NCBI GenBank assembly: GCA_964626205.1
Contig: CAZVED010000008.1
Span: 1-34,518, forward strand
From: CAZVED01 sp964626205
Lineage (GTDB): Bacteria; Patescibacteriota; Patescibacteriia; SG8-24
DNA: 34,518 nt
Reading direction: 5' to 3'
A program made the position numbers and the translations under genes. A model generated the notes under the pieces. That model made no database searches. It was not told where the DNA came from and saw only the letters and a list, made by a program, of their open reading frames with translations. Shown here one piece after another: positions 30,459-34,518 of the stretch (within the stretch, counting starts at the first letter, position 1; every line of letters starts with the position of its first letter).

Positions 30459-30469
30459 AAATGTCCCAT

Positions 30470-30507
30470 AAAAAAATCCCCCGGAGCTCACTTGAGCTCA
30501 ACGGGGG
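30470..30507 (-). terminator. Terminator of the two-gene unknown unit
   Basis: On the minus strand, CCCCCG...GAGCTC pairs with GAGCTC...CGGGGG around a 4-nt loop and is followed by a T7 run. Confidence 0.9.
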
Positions 30508-30519
30508 TGTCCTTACGGA

Positions 30520-31698
30520 CTAGTACTTGCCGTGACGGCGCGCGATCTCTTTTGCCCTTTCGATCGCTGTTCGGTTGCTCGCGGTCGCGGGCGCAGTGAC
30601 TTCGGCGACGGTCGTCGCATTCTCGGAAGCAGGTGCCTCCATGGCAGCGACGCCTTCTGCGGCGGGAAGCGGTTCCAACGTCGACGGTGGTACCGTCGGT
30701 GCGGGAGTTGCTCCTGCCGATGCTGGCGCGGGGACCACGACCGTTGAGGGTCGCGCCACCGCCACTGTCGCTGGCGTAGACGTCTCGCCAAGCTCGGCCG
30801 CATATCCTTCGAGGAGAACCTCGATGGCTGCGTACCGCGCCTGGTCCTCGACTGAAGCGAAGAGTTTCTCCGCTTCCAGTGCGCGCTTCTTGATGGCGAG
30901 CTTTTCTTCGGTCAGCTCCTCCATCTTCGAACGCACGAGGACGCGCTCGGCCTGCTCATCAGCACCGACATAGTCCGCCACCCACTGCGATGCCACCGTC
31001 ACTTGGACGGGGAACAGCAGTTGAGCCACGACATAGGCCGTTGCGCCGAGCATCGACCAGACGGCGACGCGCTGCGGGACGGGTGACGCGATCTTGCTCA
31101 TGAACATCGCGAGCGCGATGACCATGACCGTGATAAGCGCCGTCTTTCCCGGGTCCTGCCAGATCGGCAGCACCATCGCGAGCGCGCATACGACCGCGAC
31201 CCACGCGACGATGTTCTTGAGCCACGCAGCAAGCTTGTCCGCCGCTTCCTGGTTTTCGGGTCCTTTGGCGTCGATCGCGAGATCGGTACCAATGGCCTTT
31301 CCTGCCATGCCCGTCACGGCTCGCGCGAACGCGAATCCGAGGCGAGTGCCGGCGACGAGCACGTGAGCGAACAGGGTCGCTTGCAGCCAGACCGCGAAGA
31401 GTCCCACTGCGCACCAGAGTCCCGCGGTAATCGTCATCGCGTGTGCGATGTCGATAGCCCAGGCCTGGTCGCCCTTCACACCGATAAGCCACCCGCCGAG
31501 ACACGCCACAGAAGCGAGACCCGCCGGAACCATGATGACGCGCTTGAGGAACGTGAGCTGACGCTCGACTTCCGCTTCGGTGAGGAGCATGAGCTCTTCG
31601 ACCTTGAGCTTCGACATCTCGAACGCGTTCGACCTCAGGAACAGGACCGACCCTGCTGCCGAGGCGAACCACTTGAGCAGGCTGATGAACTTTTGCAT
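30520..31698 (-). CDS. Polytopic membrane protein of unknown function with Ala/Pro-rich tail
   Basis: A 392-residue protein. The first 48 residues are amphipathic and charged (VEELMLLTEAEVERQL). About five hydrophobic segments follow, near 52-75, 85-113, 168-183, 187-203 and 212-233. A charged helix predicted as coiled coil covers about 245-300 (RSKMEELTEEKLAIKKRALEAEKL), then about 75 residues rich in Ala, Pro, Val and Thr, and a short basic end (RAKEIARRHGKY). I recognise no family. The ATG at 31698 has a strong GGGAGG site. It follows the 360-residue gene by 41 nt in one unit under promoter P2, so the two products probably act together (inference). Confidence 0.82.
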   Translation of the reverse strand: MQKFISLLKWFASAAGSVLFLRSNAFEMSKLKVEELMLLTEAEVERQLTFLKRVIMVPAGLASVACLGGWLIGVKGDQAWAIDIAHAMTITAGLWCAVGLFAVWLQATLFAHVLVAGTRLGFAFARAVTGMAGKAIGTDLAIDAKGPENQEAADKLAAWLKNIVAWVAVVCALAMVLPIWQDPGKTALITVMVIALAMFMSKIASPVPQRVAVWSMLGATAYVVAQLLFPVQVTVASQWVADYVGADEQAERVLVRSKMEELTEEKLAIKKRALEAEKLFASVEDQARYAAIEVLLEGYAAELGETSTPATVAVARPSTVVVPAPASAGATPAPTVPPSTLEPLPAAEGVAAMEAPASENATTVAEVTAPATASNRTAIERAKEIARRHGKY

Positions 31699-31739
31699 CT
31701 TCTACCTCCCTTTCGTGTGCTTGTGGTTGTCGTCTCGGC

Positions 31740-32822
31740 TCACCAGAACATGCGGGAGAAGCCCCACAGGTTCCGGAAACCGGGTTCGGCGGCCTTATTT
31801 CGGGCCACCTTCTTGTCACGCAGCTGCTGGACGCATGCACGTTGCTTGGCGAGCGCTTCGTCGGAGACGATACTCGCGTCCACGCCGTGCAACGCCACCA
31901 TGACCGCCTTGAACGCCTTGAGAGCGTCCTCCTTCACCACCTTGTGTGCTTCGGCGATCTTGCCCTTCCGCTTCTCCGTCCGATTCTTCATCAGTCCGAG
32001 GAAGCGGATCTTCTGCTTGTCCTCGACCTCCGAGAGCCGCACTGCCTCTTCGACGGTATCCATATGCTGAGTCATCAGCTCCTCGATCTCCGCGAACTTC
32101 TTCTTGGAGAGCGATTGGAGCCAAGTCATCAGCTTCTTACGCGACTCTTCCGGCATGAGCCCGAGGATATCCATGACGGATGCTCCTTCGGGAATCTTCA
32201 CCACGCCTTTTTGCGCCGACGCCGATGTCGCTGCGGGCGCAGCGGCTGGAGCATGCACCTTCTCCTCGACGGTGAACCGCCTGGCGCAACATGCCGCCGG
32301 ACGGAAGTTCGCGTCGAGCGCCTGGCGATACTCCATCTCGTGGTGCTTGGCACCGCGAGGAAGGAACTCGCTATTGACGATCGGGCAGTCCGCGTAGTGG
32401 AAGAACTGCTTCGTCAGCTGGTCGAACTTGACCACCTGCTTCCAAAACGCGTCCATCGCGTCGAATGCCTTGGTCGTCGCGGCTTCGACCTGTTCGGGCG
32501 TCGGGTGCGGGATGCCTTGAAGCTCGCGCGCGAAAGATTCCCAGAATCGCGTCGTCACGCCACGGATCGAATCCGCGAGGTCGGGCATGATGAATGCCGA
32601 ATCCGGGATTCTTCCCACGATCAACGACCACACGTTCGGCATCTTGCTGCCGGCGAACATCAGCGTCTCTTTCGAGACGAAGGTCTGGAGAACCTTCATC
32701 ACTCCCGAGTTGGCGAACATCGGGCCCATGCGGCGCGCGAAGCCCTCCATGGTCGGAACGAACCAATCAACAAGCATCTTCGCGGCAACAGGCATTTCGC
32801 CGTCGGTGTTCTTTTCTGTCAT
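31740..32822 (-). CDS. Soluble helical protein of unknown function with His/Cys cluster
   Basis: A 360-residue protein with no signal peptide or clear transmembrane helix, predicted mostly helical. A mid-region cluster of possible metal ligands reads C146 (YADCPIV), H160-H161 (AKHHEME) and C178-C179 (PAACCARRF). An Ala-rich linker (about 191-205) separates it from a C-terminal half full of charged helices (KKLMTWLQSLSKKKFAEIEELM, EVEDKQKIRFLGLMKNRTEKRKG). The end is aromatic (NLWGFSRMFW). No family is recognised. ATG at 32822 is chosen over GTG at 32837 because a GGAGG site is correctly spaced for it. It is the first gene of the P2 unit, with a leader of about 100 nt. Confidence 0.82.
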   Translation of the reverse strand: MTEKNTDGEMPVAAKMLVDWFVPTMEGFARRMGPMFANSGVMKVLQTFVSKETLMFAGSKMPNVWSLIVGRIPDSAFIMPDLADSIRGVTTRFWESFARELQGIPHPTPEQVEAATTKAFDAMDAFWKQVVKFDQLTKQFFHYADCPIVNSEFLPRGAKHHEMEYRQALDANFRPAACCARRFTVEEKVHAPAAAPAATSASAQKGVVKIPEGASVMDILGLMPEESRKKLMTWLQSLSKKKFAEIEELMTQHMDTVEEAVRLSEVEDKQKIRFLGLMKNRTEKRKGKIAEAHKVVKEDALKAFKAVMVALHGVDASIVSDEALAKQRACVQQLRDKKVARNKAAEPGFRNLWGFSRMFW

Positions 32823-32930
32823 TTCGTCCTCCTGCACTCTTGTGCAGTAAAATTGTCAAAGAATCGACGGCGATGGGCGGGTAAAGCCCGGCTCAGCACC
32901 GTGCTGCGAACAGAATGTCCGCAACGGATG

Positions 32931-32971
32931 AATATAGCACAATTACGCCATTTTGTCAACCATAACTGACA
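32931..32971 (-). promoter_or_regulatory. Strong promoter P2 of the two-gene unknown unit
   Basis: On the minus strand: TGTCAG (32971-32966), 6 nt, -35 TTGACA (32959-32954), 17-bp spacer, extended -10 TGC-TATATT (32936-32931). It mirrors P1 in every element including spacing. The leader of about 100 nt contains an AGCAC/GTGCT hairpin and a second TTTGACA stretch, as does that of P1. Confidence 0.9.
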
Positions 32972-32978
32972 TAAATTG

Positions 32979-32997
32979 AGCTTATTCTCAAAATAAG
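32979..32997. repeat. Small dyad upstream of P2
   Basis: GCTTATT-N5-AATAAGC, a 7-bp inverted repeat, abuts the right inverted-repeat copy and lies upstream of promoter P2. It may be an operator or part of the repeat element. Confidence 0.55.
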
Positions 32998-33015
32998 CTT
33001 GTACCCGCATCCAGC
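32994..33015 (-). repeat. 22-bp inverted repeat, right copy (B)
   Basis: Exact reverse complement of 30437-30458. Read on the minus strand it is preceded by TTTAA, so the longer form TAAGCTGGA matches copy A1 at that edge. Confidence 0.88.
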
Positions 33016-33034
33016 TTAAATCCCCCGAAGCATC

Positions 33035-33061
33035 TTGACCGTTTCAAAAGTGTGCTATACT
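33035..33061 (+). promoter_or_regulatory. Promoter of DUF2079 gene
   Basis: TTGACC (33035-33040), a short 15-bp spacer, and an extended -10 TGC-TATACT ending at 33061, 9 nt before the ATG at 33071. A Shine-Dalgarno-like GGAGGTGAT fills those 9 nt and would lie mostly at or upstream of the transcription start. Confidence 0.75.
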
Positions 33062-33070
33062 GGAGGTGAT

Positions 33071-34468
33071 ATGCCATTATCGCTCAACAAAGCGAAGAAA
33101 TGGCTCGATAGGCACAACGTGCCTGTTGTCGTTGGGGCTGTCATCATGTACATCCTCGTCTTCTCCGGACTAACGTTCTGGATCTACAGCACCTACGGCT
33201 ACGCAGGATTCGACCTTGCCTACTACCACCAAATCTTCTGGCGAACACTGCAGGGCGAGTTCTTCTCCCAGACCCTGCTGCCGCATCTCTCCGTCGCCTA
33301 CCACGTGGAGCCGTTTATCCTTGCGCTCGTCCCCTTGTACGCCATCTTCCCGGACCCGCGTACCTTGCTTGTCCTCCAAACCATCGCGCTCGCCATTCCC
33401 GCGCTGCCGATCTACTTCATCGCCAAGCGTCGTCTGGGCGTCCTAAGCTCGTCGTTCCTGCGAACGGCAGTACCGATGTTCTTCCCGTTCGCTTGGCTCC
33501 TCCATCCATCCGTCCATGCGGCAAACCTCGACGAGTTCCATCTCCTCTCATTCGCCCTTACTCCGCTTTTCTTTGCCTTCCTCGCCTACGAAAAAGAAAA
33601 GCGCGTGCACTTCGCCATCCTGCTCGTCACGGCGCTCCTGATGCATGAAAGCGTCGCGGCAGTCGTCATTGCCTTTGGCGCGCTCGCATGGATGGAGCGT
33701 CGCGGCGCGTGGTGGATGATGTTCCCGTCACTCCTCGGTGGTGCGTGGCACGCGTTCGCACTCCAGGTCATTCTTCGATTCAATCCGGATATGGGTCTCT
33801 CGTTCGCCGCATCGCCTGCAGGAACCGCGCTCTCTGGCAGCCTGTCGTTCTTGCTCCGCGTTCTTGATCCGCAAAATGCCGTCCTCCTGCTCGCGCTCGG
33901 TATGCCGCTCTTTCTTCTGTCGTTCATTCGCCCACAACGCCTCATCCTTGCTGCGGTTCCGTTCCTACAAATGCTCGCTCTGGGTGATGTCAGTGTCGGC
34001 ATCGTCGGAACCGCCGCCGTTATATTGCTCTTGCCTGGCGTTTTCATCGCAGCGATTGAAGGGTCGAAAGTATTTCCTCATGTGGCCCATGTCATCTATG
34101 GCTATGGGTCTGACGATCGTCGCGAAGCAGTATTCGTCCTGCTGACCGCAGCGATGCTCTACTCAGCTATCACTATCGGTCCATTGCCAGGACTCATCAA
34201 ACAAGTCGTCGGAGGGTCAAATACCGCGCTTACGCACAACGCGCGCTCCATAACAGAAACTATTACACCGACGGACGCCGTTGCTGCGCCGAAAATGTTA
34301 CTCCCGCATCTTTCCGGACGCTTCGACCTTATTTCGCTTCCTGCGACAGAAGCCGCCGTTATGGAAAGCCTGCGCAACCTTTCACCGACACCAGACGTCA
34401 TCATCATCGATGCGCGAATAATGAAACGTGACGCAATGACCGCCCCGTTCATACGCATCGAACCGTAA
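33071..34468 (+). CDS. DUF2079 polytopic membrane protein
   Basis: A 465-residue membrane protein with about 9-11 hydrophobic segments. The N-terminal third has DUF2079 features: YAGFDLAYYHQIFW after the first helix, then HLSVAYHVEPFILALVPLYAIFPDPRTLLVLQTIAL and a conserved LHPSVHAANLDEFHLLSFAL. The family resembles GT-C-type glycosyltransferases and may act on lipid-linked sugars, but no activity is proven. A soluble C-terminal part (about 390-465) ends DVIIIDARIMKR. The ATG at 33071 is chosen over TTG at 33035, which is the -35 itself. It is monocistronic, closed by a terminator. Confidence 0.88.
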   Translation: MPLSLNKAKKWLDRHNVPVVVGAVIMYILVFSGLTFWIYSTYGYAGFDLAYYHQIFWRTLQGEFFSQTLLPHLSVAYHVEPFILALVPLYAIFPDPRTLLVLQTIALAIPALPIYFIAKRRLGVLSSSFLRTAVPMFFPFAWLLHPSVHAANLDEFHLLSFALTPLFFAFLAYEKEKRVHFAILLVTALLMHESVAAVVIAFGALAWMERRGAWWMMFPSLLGGAWHAFALQVILRFNPDMGLSFAASPAGTALSGSLSFLLRVLDPQNAVLLLALGMPLFLLSFIRPQRLILAAVPFLQMLALGDVSVGIVGTAAVILLLPGVFIAAIEGSKVFPHVAHVIYGYGSDDRREAVFVLLTAAMLYSAITIGPLPGLIKQVVGGSNTALTHNARSITETITPTDAVAAPKMLLPHLSGRFDLISLPATEAAVMESLRNLSPTPDVIIIDARIMKRDAMTAPFIRIEP

Positions 34469-34469
34469 A

Positions 34470-34503
34470 CAAAAACCGCAGGGTACATCCCCTGCGGTTT
34501 TGT
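34470..34503 (+). terminator. Terminator after DUF2079 gene
   Basis: An 8-bp CCGCAGGG / CCCTGCGG core extended by A4/T4, ending in TTTTGT. Confidence 0.88.
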
Positions 34504-34518
34504 GCTCCTCACTTCTTC

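Larger units (their letters stand above)
30180..30519. other. Long intergenic region between lipoprotein and membrane-protein units
   Basis: About 340 nt without a gene. From left to right it holds an approximately 95-nt leader with a second TTGACA-like stretch, the lipoprotein promoter, an 8-bp hairpin TTTTCGCT-N6-AGCGAAAA (30322-30343), a first GCTGGA-CGGGTAC repeat (30379-30396), the AATAAGGCGGAA motif (30400-30411), a second repeat copy (30437-30458), and the terminator of the next gene. Confidence 0.7.

Noticed and set aside
30437..33015. Insertion sequence
   Set aside because: Inverted repeats are present but neither enclosed gene resembles a transposase, and no target duplication was seen.
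33062..33070. GGAGGTGAT as a Shine-Dalgarno site for the DUF2079 gene
   Set aside because: The -10 ends at 33061, so transcription should begin around 33067-33069 and most of this sequence would not be in the mRNA. It is kept only as a coincidence unless a start site upstream is shown.

Overview
The window looks like part of a Patescibacteria (Candidate Phyla Radiation) genome of fairly high GC, probably a Parcubacteria-type lineage; this assignment is inferred. It rests on tightly packed genes, many short or overlapping junctions, an array of small VirB2/TrbC-like pilins of the kind common in that radiation, orphan lipoprotein solute-binding proteins, DUF2079, and the general gene mix. Stops and starts fit the standard code. 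One 100-base run of N sits at 29768-29867 and is shown below to be a scaffolding artefact.

Region 1 (1-2919, +): a single-domain response regulator; a probable structured non-coding RNA followed directly by tRNA-Leu(UAA); then ruvB, a two-TM small protein and a bacterial PH-domain membrane protein, joined by ATGA overlaps. Region 2 (2925-7367, -): a cell-wall operon of SpoIID/LytB protein, D-Ala-D-Ala carboxypeptidase and thymidine kinase, driven by a clear promoter at 7339-7367. The carboxypeptidase carries a perfect in-frame tandem duplication. Region 3 (7399-10203, +): Wzx-type flippase and O-antigen ligase/polymerase-type protein, for export and assembly of a surface glycan.

Region 4 (10202-14179): NUDIX hydrolase (-), a MerR/TipAS regulator with a textbook 19-bp-spacer operator-promoter (+), a DUF1801 protein (-), and a PadR repressor with its own dyad operator in front of a PspC-DUF2807 envelope-stress protein (+). 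Region 5 (14183-17094, -): a three-gene flavin redox operon of FMN-binding protein, ApbE flavin transferase, and an NqrB/RnfD-like membrane domain fused to a ferredoxin-NADP-reductase module. Region 6 (17174-21395, -): a copper/heavy-metal module of small His/Cys membrane protein, CopA-type P1B ATPase, HMA-TauE/SafE transporter and cupredoxin. tRNA-Ser(CGA) follows at 21440-21529 (-).

Region 7 (21591-28834, +): two paralogous lipoprotein solute-binding proteins flanking galU, then seven tandem VirB2/TrbC-like pilins, two of which share a 152-bp identical block. Region 8 (28854-33015, -): four genes with no recognised function (two lipoproteins, one polytopic membrane protein, one soluble protein), arranged as two transcription units with nearly identical strong promoters and strong Shine-Dalgarno sites. 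The distal pair is enclosed by a 22-bp inverted repeat. This is the least explained part of the window. Region 9 (33035-34503, +): a DUF2079 membrane protein.

Promoters are unusually legible. A TGC-TATnnT extended -10 recurs, and several genes have the -10 only 6-9 nt before the ATG, implying leaderless mRNAs. Most convergent genes are separated by short bidirectional hairpin terminators.
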